Below are positions 36,936 through 45,500 of a stretch of 64,000 bases of DNA, piece by piece. This DNA is from Nocardiopsis composta (lineage in GTDB: Bacteria > Actinomycetota > Actinomycetes > Streptosporangiales > Streptosporangiaceae). The translations under genes and the position numbers were made by a program. Each line of letters starts with the position of its first letter. Within the stretch, counting starts at the first letter, position 1. The DNA lies in contig NZ_JACHDB010000002.1 in the NCBI RefSeq assembly GCF_014200805.1, forward strand, positions 124,001 through 188,000. Direction: 5' to 3'. The notes below the pieces were generated by a model. That model made no database searches. It had not been told where the DNA came from and saw only the letters and a list, made by a program, of their open reading frames with translations.

Positions 36936-38300
36936 CTACTCCTTCCCGCCGGCCGGGCCGGGGTCCGCCGGCGCGGGGGCGGCCGGTTCGGTCGGGGTGT
37001 TCGGCACCGGCGCCGACGGAGCCGGCGGCGCACCGCCGCCCGGGCCGCCGTCGCCGTTGCTGTCGTTGGTGGTGTTGCCGGTGTTCTGGGCTCCCACGGC
37101 GGCGGTGTCGGCCTGGGTGCCGACCTCGTGGCCGGCCTCGGGGCCGGCCTCGGCGGCTTCTTTGGCGACGATCACGCCGGCCACGACCGGGGCGGCAGGT
37201 CCGCTGCTCGCGGCGGTCTCCGTTCCCGCCTCGGCGGTCGCGGTCTCCGTGCCCGCGGTCTCGGTGCTGGCGGGCGGCTTCGTGGGCGGGCTCCCACCCC
37301 CATCACCGTCACCCCCGCCGTCTCCGCCGCTGGAGCCGTCGAGGATCTTCTTCGGGCCCTCGCCGCCCCGGGTGGGGACCGGGAGGGGCCGGTTCATGGC
37401 GTTCTTGGCGTCCTGTTCGGCGCCCATGGTGTTGTAGAGGTCGAAGCCCACGAAGCTCAGGAGCCGGTAGACCATGTAGGGGGCGAAGGCCGCGATGCCG
37501 AGCAGCACGATCCCGGCGATGGGCTCGGTCACCGCGGTTAGGCCGGCGTCGATGGGGGTCGCGACCTGCGTGATCGCGACCAAGAACACCACGACGAGCA
37601 CCAGCTTCGAGACGATCAGGGCGATCAGGAACGTTACCCACTTCCCGATCCACCCCTTGGTCACATCCCACGACGCCCCCGACAACGCCAGCGGTGCCAG
37701 CACCACGGTGACGAGAATCAGCGCCTTGCGGATCAACAAGCTGAACCAGACGATGCCGATCGCGGCGATCATCAACCCGGCCAGGAAGATCGACACGATC
37801 GCGCCGACGCCGGGAGCCGTGATGTTCAGCCCCGCGAGGGCGCCAGCGAGCAGGAGGAGTTGGTTGCCCATCGACTCGGTGGTCTCCCCGGCGGCCTGGA
37901 TGAGGCCAATGCAGAGCTGGTCGACGATCTCCAGCAGCACCGTCGTCAACGTGATGACCACGAAGCTGCCGAGGATCGACTTGCCCGCCCCGAGCGCGGC
38001 ACGGGACAGGGCGCCCGGGTCGCGCTGGATCATCCCGGTGATCAGTTGCAGGAAGAAGAAGATCGCGATGATGAACAGGGCGATCCCGAAGACGATGTTG
38101 TAGACCGAGACGAACCCGTCCTGGTTCAGGTCGACCAGGGTGGTGGTGTCGAAGACGGTCCACATCGTCTCCATCAGCCAGGCCGCGGCCCCGGCCATCG
38201 AGGAGGCGAGCCAGTCGAACGGGGCGGCGATCAGGGACGCGGTGCCCTCACCGACGGCGTCGCACACGTTGGAGATGACGGGGATGTCGCACACGCTCAC
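36936..38300 (-). CDS. TrbL/VirB6-type transfer channel membrane protein
   Basis: A 454-residue polytopic protein with seven or more hydrophobic segments between residues 60 and 300 (VYNIVFGIALFIIAIFFFLQLITGMIQRDPGALSRAALGAGKSILGSFVVITLTTVLLEIV), typical of TrbL/VirB6. These proteins form part of the inner-membrane pore. The C-terminal 150 residues are a Gly/Asp and Pro/Ala/Thr-rich tail, probably extracytoplasmic. The start is GTG 38300 after an AGGAGG site 8 bases away. Confidence 0.87.
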   Translation of the reverse strand: MSVCDIPVISNVCDAVGEGTASLIAAPFDWLASSMAGAAAWLMETMWTVFDTTTLVDLNQDGFVSVYNIVFGIALFIIAIFFFLQLITGMIQRDPGALSRAALGAGKSILGSFVVITLTTVLLEIVDQLCIGLIQAAGETTESMGNQLLLLAGALAGLNITAPGVGAIVSIFLAGLMIAAIGIVWFSLLIRKALILVTVVLAPLALSGASWDVTKGWIGKWVTFLIALIVSKLVLVVVFLVAITQVATPIDAGLTAVTEPIAGIVLLGIAAFAPYMVYRLLSFVGFDLYNTMGAEQDAKNAMNRPLPVPTRGGEGPKKILDGSSGGDGGGDGDGGGSPPTKPPASTETAGTETATAEAGTETAASSGPAAPVVAGVIVAKEAAEAGPEAGHEVGTQADTAAVGAQNTGNTTNDSNGDGGPGGGAPPAPSAPVPNTPTEPAAPAPADPGPAGGKE

Positions 38301-38335
38301 GGCGCACCCCTCCTTTCACACGCAGAAGAGAGGGG

Positions 38336-38605
38336 TTAGACCTGCTGGCCGACCGACCAGCCGAAGTTCACCAGCGCGACGGCGGCGCCGCAGATCACGG
38401 CCGCGCCGCAGGAGATCAGCAGCCCCGTCTTCCCCCGCCCGGCGAGGTGCGGGTTGGACGAGTTGGAGCCGTAGGCCCAGACGATCGCGGAGACGATCAG
38501 GGCCAGCACGCTGAGGATGAGGCCGACGGTCATCACGGCGCCGACGATGGTGCGCAGCTGCTCGATGCCCGGCAGTCCGCTGGAGTTGGGGTCGATGTCG
38601 ATCAC
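38336..38605 (-). CDS. Small two-helix membrane protein, DUF6112-like (pilin-like), copy A
   Basis: About 89 residues from GTG 38605 (VIDIDPNSSGLPGIEQLRTIVGAVMTVGLILSVLALIVSAIVWAYGSNSSNPHLAGRGKTGLL). It has two hydrophobic segments with a small polar loop, resembling VirB2/TrbC-type pilins. It is clearly related to the next gene (38747) by the pattern SGLxGIExLR...GSxxxNxxLAxRGrxGvxxS. The GTG is placed 6 bases after GAAAGGG; a longer ORF start is rejected because it would cover the upstream motif. Confidence 0.8.
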   Translation of the reverse strand: MIDIDPNSSGLPGIEQLRTIVGAVMTVGLILSVLALIVSAIVWAYGSNSSNPHLAGRGKTGLLISCGAAVICGAAVALVNFGWSVGQQV

Positions 38606-38644
38606 GATGTGCCCTTTCACGAGACGAGAGACAGTTCCGACCGC

Positions 38645-38654
38645 CAGGTGCACC
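38645..38654 (-). promoter_or_regulatory. Shared ICE upstream motif GGTGCACCTG, copy 3
   Basis: Minus-strand GGTGCACCTGGCGG, 40 bases before the GTG start of the DUF6112-like gene. Confidence 0.5.
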
Positions 38655-38746
38655 ACCCGCGCCCAGGGGCGCACGAAAGACCCGCCCCGAGGTGCCGAAG
38701 CACCCGAGGGGCGGGCCAGAGAAAACCGAAGACGGCCGCGGCGGGG

Positions 38747-39016
38747 TTAGAGCTGGTTGCCGATGGTGATGAGCCAGTTCAGCCAGGCGACGCCGGCGCC
38801 GGCGAGGATCGCGCCGGCGAAGGACACGAACACCCCGGCCCGGCCGCGGGCGGCGAGCTGGTAGTTGCCGTTGCTGGAGCCGATCGCCCAGCAGACGCCT
38901 GAGACGATCAGCATCAGCACCGCCACGATCAGCACGAACATCAACACCGCGCCGGCGACCTCCCGCAGATCCTCGATCCCCGACAGCCCTTCGAAATCCG
39001 GGAACACCTCCATCAC
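38747..39016 (-). CDS. Small two-helix membrane protein, DUF6112-like (pilin-like), copy B
   Basis: 89 residues (MMEVFPDFEGLSGIEDLREVAGAVLMFVLIVAVLMLIVSGVCWAIGSSNGNYQLAARGRAGVFVSFAGAILAGAGVAWLNWLI). It has the same two-segment layout as copy A, from which it has diverged; a tandem duplication is likely. ATG 39016 overlaps the stop of the hydrolase gene. It possibly supplies the surface filament or a channel subunit. Confidence 0.82.
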   Translation of the reverse strand: MMEVFPDFEGLSGIEDLREVAGAVLMFVLIVAVLMLIVSGVCWAIGSSNGNYQLAARGRAGVFVSFAGAILAGAGVAWLNWLITIGNQL

Positions 39017-41277
39017 GCCCCCTCCCGGACCGTGATGTGGAGGTGGTCGAAGTGCCCGCCGGTCACATCTGAGGGGTCGTGCATCCCGCCACCGCTGTAG
39101 TCGCGCCAGCCCTCATCGGCGCGGGCGAGGGACCAGATCTTCCCTTGCCAGATCAGGTACTCGACGCCGAGGATCTCGGCGTGCTCTTGGAGCCAGTCGG
39201 TGACCCGCCACCCGTACTCGAGCTGGGCCGGGGTCGGGTACTGGCCGATCGCATTCCCGAACGCCACATCACACGCACGCCCGATGGGATGCTCCGATTT
39301 CGATCCCGGCCGGGGCGAGTAGCACGCCCACGTCGACTCCGGGAACGCGGCGAGGGTCTGTTCGTAGACGCTGCGCGTCCGCACCGTGATCTGCCCACCG
39401 CTGGTGGGGTCGTCCACCAGCTCGTCCGGGTCACCGTCGACCGGGGCCGGATCACCCGGCGTGCCCTGCTCGGTGTCGCAGTCCTCGTGCTGTCCGGGCG
39501 GGGTGACGTCGGACTCGTCGAGGTCGGCGGCGTCATGGTCGTTGAGCCACTTCGCGGGATCGATGTACTCGCCGTCGGTGCCGCCGTCGCGGACCTCGAA
39601 ATGCAGATGCGGCCCCGTCGACATCCCCGAGCTGCCGACGTCGGCGATGTGCTGCCCCGCCCGCACCGTGTCACCCGGCGCGACGTGGATGCCGTCCTCC
39701 CAGGAATGCGCGTACGCGGTCGCCATGGTCTTCCCGTCGATGCGGTGCTCGATGACGACGAGACCCCCGTAGCCGCCGGAGAACTCCGGGACCGTCACGG
39801 TGCCGTCCGCGGCCGCGAGGATCGGGGTGCCGTCCGGGGCGGAGAAATCGCTGCCGGTGTGGAAGGACTGCTCCCCGGTGATCGGATGCGTCCTCGGCCC
39901 GAACGGGCTGGTCGGCACCCACGTGCCCTCCGGGAGCGGGAACACCACCCGCGCAGACTCGACCGGCTCCGCACCCACCAGGACCGGGGCACGTGCGGGG
40001 CCGGGATCGCCGCTGGCGCTGCCGCTGCCGGTGAGGGCGGCGAGGATGTCTTCGGCGACGGGCTCGTAGTTGTCGTACCGGTCCGGGAACGCGCTGACTT
40101 CCACGGCTTGGGCGGCCTCGCCCTTGCCCATCTGCTCCCAGCCGGGAATGTCCAACAGCCCCCTGGGTGAGCCGGTGTTGGGGCCGCCCCGGCCACCGTA
40201 GAACGCGGCGGCCTGATAGTCGGGGTCCATGAGCTCGGCGACGGTGCCCCACCCGGAGGCCGGCCGCATCTGAAACAAACCGAGGGAGTCGTGATCCGAG
40301 CCGTCGCCGTCGTTCGGGTACTCGCCGCTCTCCGGATACGCGGAGGTGTTGGCGAGCATCCGCATCCGCGACTCGGTCAGCGCCGCCATCAACGCGATCA
40401 CGATCCCATCCCGGCCGACCCCGTCGGTGGCGTTGCCGGTCTCGATGATCGTGGCGGCGTGGGTGAGCTCGGCCTTGCCGAGGACGATCTGTTCCCCGTC
40501 GCGGGTGGTCGAGGTCAGGTCGTCCGGCACGTCGCCGACCTGCACGCTGCCGCCGGGGGCGGCGCAGGAGGCGGCGGAGGGGTTGACGAGCAGCCCGACC
40601 GAGACGAGGACGACCGGCTGGTCGAGGACGGACAGGCGCAGCAGATAGCACGGGTCGCCGCCCGGCGGGCAGGTCAGGAAGATCGTGAACGCCACCTCAT
40701 GCGCACTCGACGTCGCCTCGTCATTCCAGATGCCCTGCCGGTGGCGGACACCCTCGACCGTGTACGCGATGGTGCCGGGCGCCAGTTGCCCCGGCTGCGC
40801 CTGCGATTCGGCCTCCGCCCACGCCTCCGGCACGAACACATCGGTGAGCTCCAAGCGCTGGGTCGTGCTGTACTTGCGCAGCTCGACCCAGGTCTCCCGG
40901 TTCGGGAGATAGCCGGCGATATCCGAGGCCAGACTCGCCTGCTCGACCCCGGACGGATCGGCAACGGCCAGGAGAACGCTGGTGTAGTCCAGCGGCATCA
41001 GCCCGCTGGTCGTATCCCACCCGAACAGCGCCTCCGCAACGGCGCGGGCGAACTCCTCCGGGTCGTCGGTCTCAGGGATCGGCGCCAGCTCCCGCGGCCC
41101 CTGCTCCGTCGTGCCCAGTGCGGTCGGTGACGGGCGCGCGGGTGGCGGGTCGCTGGTGGTGCGGGGGCCGGCGACCAGGCCGTAGACGCCGACGCCGACC
41201 AGGAGCAGCACGACGACCGCGGCCGAGATCAAGACGACCAGTCGGCGGCGGGAACGAGAAGCATCTGTCGAGTTCAT
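39013..41277 (-). CDS. Three-domain peptidoglycan hydrolase of the transfer system
   Basis: A 754-residue secreted or anchored protein that locally opens the wall for the conjugation channel. Seen: one N-terminal membrane segment (about residues 10-33); a lysozyme-like region around 260-400 (VIALMAALTESRMRMLANTSAYPES, HDSLGLFQMRPASGWG); an M23 domain around 450-570 (FHTGSDFSAPDGTPILAAADGTV, GPHLHFEVRDGG); and a C-terminal domain like ARB_07466 (SEHPIGRACDVAFGN, GGHFDHLHITVREG). ATG 41277 is used. GTGCACCTG lies just upstream of it. Confidence 0.88.
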   Translation of the reverse strand: MNSTDASRSRRRLVVLISAAVVVLLLVGVGVYGLVAGPRTTSDPPPARPSPTALGTTEQGPRELAPIPETDDPEEFARAVAEALFGWDTTSGLMPLDYTSVLLAVADPSGVEQASLASDIAGYLPNRETWVELRKYSTTQRLELTDVFVPEAWAEAESQAQPGQLAPGTIAYTVEGVRHRQGIWNDEATSSAHEVAFTIFLTCPPGGDPCYLLRLSVLDQPVVLVSVGLLVNPSAASCAAPGGSVQVGDVPDDLTSTTRDGEQIVLGKAELTHAATIIETGNATDGVGRDGIVIALMAALTESRMRMLANTSAYPESGEYPNDGDGSDHDSLGLFQMRPASGWGTVAELMDPDYQAAAFYGGRGGPNTGSPRGLLDIPGWEQMGKGEAAQAVEVSAFPDRYDNYEPVAEDILAALTGSGSASGDPGPARAPVLVGAEPVESARVVFPLPEGTWVPTSPFGPRTHPITGEQSFHTGSDFSAPDGTPILAAADGTVTVPEFSGGYGGLVVIEHRIDGKTMATAYAHSWEDGIHVAPGDTVRAGQHIADVGSSGMSTGPHLHFEVRDGGTDGEYIDPAKWLNDHDAADLDESDVTPPGQHEDCDTEQGTPGDPAPVDGDPDELVDDPTSGGQITVRTRSVYEQTLAAFPESTWACYSPRPGSKSEHPIGRACDVAFGNAIGQYPTPAQLEYGWRVTDWLQEHAEILGVEYLIWQGKIWSLARADEGWRDYSGGGMHDPSDVTGGHFDHLHITVREGA

Positions 41278-41283
41278 GCCCAC

Positions 41284-41293
41284 CAGGTGCACC
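41284..41293 (-). promoter_or_regulatory. Shared ICE upstream motif GGTGCACCTG, copy 4
   Basis: Minus-strand GGTGCACCTGGTGGGC directly before ATG 41277, with the same layout as copy 2. Confidence 0.5.
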
Positions 41294-41354
41294 CCGACGC
41301 ACATCCGCCCCAGCACCCCCTACAGGGGTCCGGGGCGGCCAAGCAACGTGAGGG

Positions 41355-42386
41355 TCAGAGGGCGCGCAGGTGCCGTACCCCACCCTCGCCCTCTGCACGG
41401 TCGTCGTCGTTGTCGGTGTTCTGGTTGCGTGCGGCGCGGAGGGCGGTGGCGAAGCGGGCGGTGCCGTCGGCGATCGTCAGGAACATCTCGATCTGCTCCT
41501 CGGTGAGCTCGCCGGCGAGCACGGCCGGGTCGTAATGCGTCCACCAGTCGACCAGTTCGCCCCAGATCACGACGAACGAGCGGGCCGTCCACACCGTGAG
41601 CGTCGCCGGCGCGGGAGCGGCCGCCGTCTTCGTGCGGCGGGGCCGGTTCTTGGCGCGGGCGACCGCTTCCTGTGCGAGCCGGTCCAACTCCGCATCCCGG
41701 GTCCGGGCGGGGTCGTCGAGGAGGGCGCGGACCTCCTCGAAGATCGGATGCACCGGCGCGCCCGCCTCGATCCGTGCCAACGCATCCGCGACCTGGGCTC
41801 GGGTGTCGTCGGGGAGGTCGTCACGGTCGGCGGCCTGCTGGATCGCCTCGATCTTGTCCAGCGTCCGATACGACGCCGCGCCCGGGATCATCGCCGCCGC
41901 CTGCTGCCGCGCCTCACCCGCCGCACTCGGTGAAGGTGTCGGTGACGGTGCCGGAAATTTTCCGCCACCGTCCTCCCCACCCTCGCCGGTCTCGGACGGT
42001 TGGTGATCGGTGCTGAACCGGGATGCTTCCTGACGGCGGGCCGCGTCCTCGGCGAGGAGGGTCTTGAGCTCGCGGTAGAGGGATGCGGCTTCCAGTGGGG
42101 TGAGGTCCTTGTGTAGAAGGTTGTCGTCCTGCTCCGCGAGGAGTTGCCCGAGCCGGTCGGAGATCCCTTGCCGCACCCACACGTTCACGGTGCGCCAGCC
42201 GAGTTGCTGGATCGCGGCGAGCCGGCGCCTGCCGCACACGAGCACCCCGTCCGGGGTGATCGTCGGAGGCTGGAGCAGCCCGTCGCGAGCGATGGACGCG
42301 GCCAGGGCGTCGATGTCGCCCAGGTCGGTGCGGTGCCGGTTCCCGATCCTGATCGAGGACACGGCCCGTTCCAGCTCGATGCTCAT
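41355..42386 (-). CDS. ParB/Spo0J-like nuclease-domain protein
   Basis: 343 residues. The N-terminal ParB domain reads RIGNRHRTDLGDIDALAASIARDGLLQPPTITPDGVLVCGRRRLAAIQQLGWRTVNVWV, with the GRRRL box. It continues with EQDDNLLHKDLTPLEAASLYRELKTLLAEDAARRQEASRF, as in plasmid ParB-like partition and regulatory proteins. No ParA lies adjacent, so it may regulate or aid maintenance rather than segregate. ATG 42386 overlaps the preceding stop. Confidence 0.85.
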   Translation of the reverse strand: MSIELERAVSSIRIGNRHRTDLGDIDALAASIARDGLLQPPTITPDGVLVCGRRRLAAIQQLGWRTVNVWVRQGISDRLGQLLAEQDDNLLHKDLTPLEAASLYRELKTLLAEDAARRQEASRFSTDHQPSETGEGGEDGGGKFPAPSPTPSPSAAGEARQQAAAMIPGAASYRTLDKIEAIQQAADRDDLPDDTRAQVADALARIEAGAPVHPIFEEVRALLDDPARTRDAELDRLAQEAVARAKNRPRRTKTAAAPAPATLTVWTARSFVVIWGELVDWWTHYDPAVLAGELTEEQIEMFLTIADGTARFATALRAARNQNTDNDDDRAEGEGGVRHLRAL

Positions 42387-43264
42387 CGCCGGCCCCCATT
42401 CCGGGGTGCCGCCAGTGACACTGTGAGCACGAGGTCGTCGTCGTGCAGCAGCACCGGCAGCGTCTCGCCGATCAGCAGGCGCAGCAGAATGCCCCGCCCG
42501 GCCGAGGTGGCTGCGACACCGGGGGCGGGGTTGCCGAGCAGCGCCCGCAGCAGCGCCGTCCACGAGGAGCCGGGCAGGTCGAGCAGGGCGCGGGAGTGCT
42601 GGTCGTGGCGCAGCACCTCGAACGCGGACTGCCGCGACCCAGCACGGGCGAGGGCGTGGCAGACATGCTCGACCGCGGCGCGGGCGGTCTGGGCCGGCCA
42701 GCCGAGGACCGTGACGAACGCGATCGCGTCCTCCACCGCACCAGAGGCCGACGTGACCACCTCGGCCGGCTCCACCACCTCCCTCACACTCCCGTTCTCG
42801 TCGTGTTCGTCGTCGGGGTGGGGGTCGGTGATGTGGAACGCGGGTTGGTAGTCATCCAGCGGGTTCTCGCGGTCAGAGAGGCGTTCTGCGTCATGGAAGA
42901 CCGAGTAGTGCGGGCGGCGCGCCTGATGCGTCGAACAGAGCAGGCCTTGGGCGCGTTCCTCGGCGATGCAGGTGATCCGCACCGCGTGAGTGACCACGCC
43001 CCACGGGTCATCGGCCTCGCGCGCGGAGCGAGTGCGCATCACATCGAACGCGGCACCCGCCGCCTCCCACGGATCAAGGCCATGCTTACGCGCCAGAGCC
43101 GCATACTTGTCGGCCGCGTACTGCATGAGCTTCGCGGCGGTCGGGTCGGTGCGCCACGCTCCCAGTCCTTCCGCGTGCAGCCGGGTCAGCAGGGCGCGCA
43201 GGCCCTCGCCCGTCGTGTAGTCCTCGCCGCCCGGGCCGGCGGCGGTCGTTGTGTGCGGGATCAT
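42383..43264 (-). CDS. Conserved ICE protein, unknown function
   Basis: 293 residues from ATG 43264, preceded by AGGAGG at 8 bases. Seen: GLRALLTRLHAEGLGAWRTDPTAAKLMQYAADKYAALARKHGLDPWEAAGAAFDVMRTRSAREADDPWGVVTHAVRITCIAEERAQGLLCSTHQARR. This helical region resembles DNA-binding regulators, but I cannot name the family. It is coupled to the ParB-like gene by overlap. GTGCACCTG lies 20 bases upstream of the start. Confidence 0.75.
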   Translation of the reverse strand: MIPHTTTAAGPGGEDYTTGEGLRALLTRLHAEGLGAWRTDPTAAKLMQYAADKYAALARKHGLDPWEAAGAAFDVMRTRSAREADDPWGVVTHAVRITCIAEERAQGLLCSTHQARRPHYSVFHDAERLSDRENPLDDYQPAFHITDPHPDDEHDENGSVREVVEPAEVVTSASGAVEDAIAFVTVLGWPAQTARAAVEHVCHALARAGSRQSAFEVLRHDQHSRALLDLPGSSWTALLRALLGNPAPGVAATSAGRGILLRLLIGETLPVLLHDDDLVLTVSLAAPRNGGRR

Positions 43265-43283
43265 CTCGGCACCTCCTGCCAGG

Positions 43284-43292
43284 CAGGTGCAC
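43284..43292 (-). promoter_or_regulatory. Shared ICE upstream motif GTGCACCTG, copy 5
   Basis: Minus-strand TGTGCACCTGCCTGGCAGG, 20 bases before ATG 43264. One base of the outer GG differs from the other copies. Confidence 0.5.
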
Positions 43293-43363
43293 ACCGGCTC
43301 CCACGAACAGCGGGGCGGTCAGGGAAAGAACGTGGGATCGTGGACATGACGGCTCACCCCTGG

Positions 43364-43771
43364 TCACTTCCTGCCCAGACCCAGCGCCTCGGGCGCGGGC
43401 TCCTCGCGGCCGAACGCCGACAGCGGCGGCAGCCGCCTCGCACCCGCGGCGATCTGCCGACCGACATATTTGGCGCTGACCGCGATGCCATGCCGGGTCC
43501 CACGAACGAGCTTGGCGTCCAGGTCGATGCCCCGCCGCGACAGAGAGCCGCCGCCACGGGCGATCAGATCGGAGGCGCGCACCCAGTCCACCCCGCGCGT
43601 CGGCCTCTCCACGTCCACGCCCTCCGCGCTCTGCTTCTCCCTGTCGACATCGGCGGCCTGGATCGCCTCCGGCGCCATCCCCGCCGACGGATCAGGCCGC
43701 TCCGGCCCTGCCGCCTCGGATGGTGGCTGCTCGGGCGACTGCTGGTCGTGCGGATGCTGTTCGGCGTTCAT
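43364..43771 (-). CDS. Hypothetical ICE protein
   Basis: 135 residues. The N-terminal half is polar and disordered (Pro, Glu, Gln). The C-terminal half has VDWVRASDLIARGGGSLSRRGIDLDAKLVRGTRHGIAVSAKYVGRQIAAGARRLPPLSAFGRE. It overlaps the DUF2637 gene by 4 bases. No function is recognised. Confidence 0.65.
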   Translation of the reverse strand: MNAEQHPHDQQSPEQPPSEAAGPERPDPSAGMAPEAIQAADVDREKQSAEGVDVERPTRGVDWVRASDLIARGGGSLSRRGIDLDAKLVRGTRHGIAVSAKYVGRQIAAGARRLPPLSAFGREEPAPEALGLGRK

Positions 43772-44577
43772 GACAGTTCCTCCTCGGAATGTTCAGGTGG
43801 GATGCCGGCCTCCTGCGGGCCGGACGACTCAGACACCTCGACCGCGGGTTCGGGCTTGGGCTGGGCTTGTTGGGGAAGCCAGCGGCCCACGGTGGAGGGA
43901 TGCACGTCGAGCTCGCGGGCGATCTGCTTGTTCGACCAACCCGCCTCCCGCAGCCGCGCCGCCCGCTCCCGCCGCCCAGAACTAGCCACCGTCGGAGCCG
44001 GCTCGTGGGCCTCGTGGATCGCGGGCGCGGTCGGCTCTACTTCGTCTTTGTCCTCGTGCTGCGGTGAGGGGGCGTCGGGCTCCGGCGCCGGGCTCTGGGT
44101 TGGGGTCTCGGGTGCGGTGCCTGCCGGCGGGAGAGCCGGCAGCGGCTCATCGGTCTGCGGCGGGGTGGTCGTGGTGCGGGTGGAGCGGATGAGCACGACG
44201 GTCAGATGCGTGGACGCCAGCAGCACCAGGGGTGGGACGGCGGCGACGGTCGCGGCGAGCAGGCCCGGCACGGACGCCTCGGCGGTGACCAGGGCGTGCG
44301 CGGCGTTCGCGACCACCGAGACAAGTGCGCCGCCAATGAGCAGCGCCCACGGATACCACGCCGCCCGGTGCCCATCGAGAGCGACCACGGCGACGGTGGC
44401 GACGACGATCAGCCCGTCGACCAGCAGCGGCCAGATCCACGCCTGCCCGCCCCCGATCCCCGAGCGCACGGCGAGGTCGGCCAGCGCCGTGAACGACAGC
44501 CAGAACGCGCCCGCGCCGATGAGCACGGTGCCCGACGCGGCCGTGACCACCGCCCACCCGCGCCGCCGAGTCATCAC
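43768..44577 (-). CDS. DUF2637 membrane protein with C-terminal HTH
   Basis: 269 residues. The first 140 hold four membrane segments of the DUF2637 type (VLIGAGAFWLSFTALADLAVRSGIGGGQAWIWPLLVDGLIVVATVAVVALDG), known from actinobacterial plasmids (SpdA/Spread-like neighbourhoods). A Pro/Glu/Thr linker follows, then a helix-turn-helix near residues 205-235 (RAARLREAGWSNKQIARELDVHPSTVGRWLPQ). A membrane-bound DNA-binding protein is implied. It overlaps genes on both sides. Confidence 0.85.
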   Translation of the reverse strand: MMTRRRGWAVVTAASGTVLIGAGAFWLSFTALADLAVRSGIGGGQAWIWPLLVDGLIVVATVAVVALDGHRAAWYPWALLIGGALVSVVANAAHALVTAEASVPGLLAATVAAVPPLVLLASTHLTVVLIRSTRTTTTPPQTDEPLPALPPAGTAPETPTQSPAPEPDAPSPQHEDKDEVEPTAPAIHEAHEPAPTVASSGRRERAARLREAGWSNKQIARELDVHPSTVGRWLPQQAQPKPEPAVEVSESSGPQEAGIPPEHSEEELS

Positions 44578-45500
44578 AACCCCCTCGCCGGCGCGAGCCG
44601 CTGCTCCGGGGCCGCGTCATGCGACGGGCCGGGGCGGGACGCCCTCGTCTCACCTGCCGGAGCTGAGGTGCCGTGGATGCGTTTGTAGCCGGAGGTGACG
44701 GTGCGGGTGATCTCCCGAGACCCGAAGTCGGGCTGCTCGACCGTGAGCATCGCGTCCAGCGCCTCCCGATACGGCACGCCTTCCTCGGCGAGCACGCACG
44801 AGGCCCAGAACAGCTTCCGATTCCGGTCCGTGCGCTCTCCGCCCAACCAGTCCGCGAGCTTCTGCGGATCAGTCCGCCCCTGCCCGCGCATCCGAGGCGG
44901 GAATCGACGCGGCGGGCGGGGCGGTTCGAGAAAGCCCCGCAGCCGGCCCGCGTCCAGCGGGCGTGCGGGCTCAGTGCCGAGCTCGGTGATCCGGTACGGC
45001 ACCATCTCGCCGTCGATCACGCGCAGCGAGGGTGGGGCGACGATGTAGCCGCCGTCGCCGCGGAAGTCGATCCCCGCGTCCCCGGCCTGCCACGACCGCT
45101 GCTCCATCTCGTCGGCGGCTGGGTAGTAGAGGTGCAGGCCGCCCGTCGGCGTACGCACCAGGAACTCCCACCCCATGACGAGGCCGGCTCGGTCGGCGCG
45201 GTGCAGGGCGTCGTAGCCGTTCGTGCCGTGCACGTCCACATCCACCACGACCAGCCCGGAGGCAGCGCCGGTCGGCACACCGATGTTCGCCTGCGGGAAG
45301 CGCCGCCACCACGCCTCGACCTGCCGCAGGTCAGTTGTTGCGTCCCGGAACCCGCGGCCGTGGCGGATCAGCGGCACCTTGTCGCGCGGCGCGACCGGGA
45401 ACACCGGCACCCCCGCAGACGCAAGCCCGCGGGCCGCGTACGGGAGAGGCTGGTCGGTGGCGTCGAGGAAGATCGCCGACAGATCACGGACCGTCATCAC
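44574..45500 (-). CDS. Bifunctional DNA primase/polymerase (prim-pol) domain protein
   Basis: 308 residues. The prim-pol fold is seen in YAARGLASAGVPVFPVAPRDKVPLIRHGRGFRDATTDLRQVEAWWRRFPQANIGVPTGAASGLVVVDVDVHG, with the catalytic D-x-D in VVDVDVH and GIDFRGDGGYIVAPPS. It primes and extends DNA, probably for lagging-strand synthesis of the excised or incoming element. It overlaps the ArdC and DUF2637 genes by 4 bases each. Confidence 0.9.
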   Translation of the reverse strand: MMTVRDLSAIFLDATDQPLPYAARGLASAGVPVFPVAPRDKVPLIRHGRGFRDATTDLRQVEAWWRRFPQANIGVPTGAASGLVVVDVDVHGTNGYDALHRADRAGLVMGWEFLVRTPTGGLHLYYPAADEMEQRSWQAGDAGIDFRGDGGYIVAPPSLRVIDGEMVPYRITELGTEPARPLDAGRLRGFLEPPRPPRRFPPRMRGQGRTDPQKLADWLGGERTDRNRKLFWASCVLAEEGVPYREALDAMLTVEQPDFGSREITRTVTSGYKRIHGTSAPAGETRASRPGPSHDAAPEQRLAPARGL

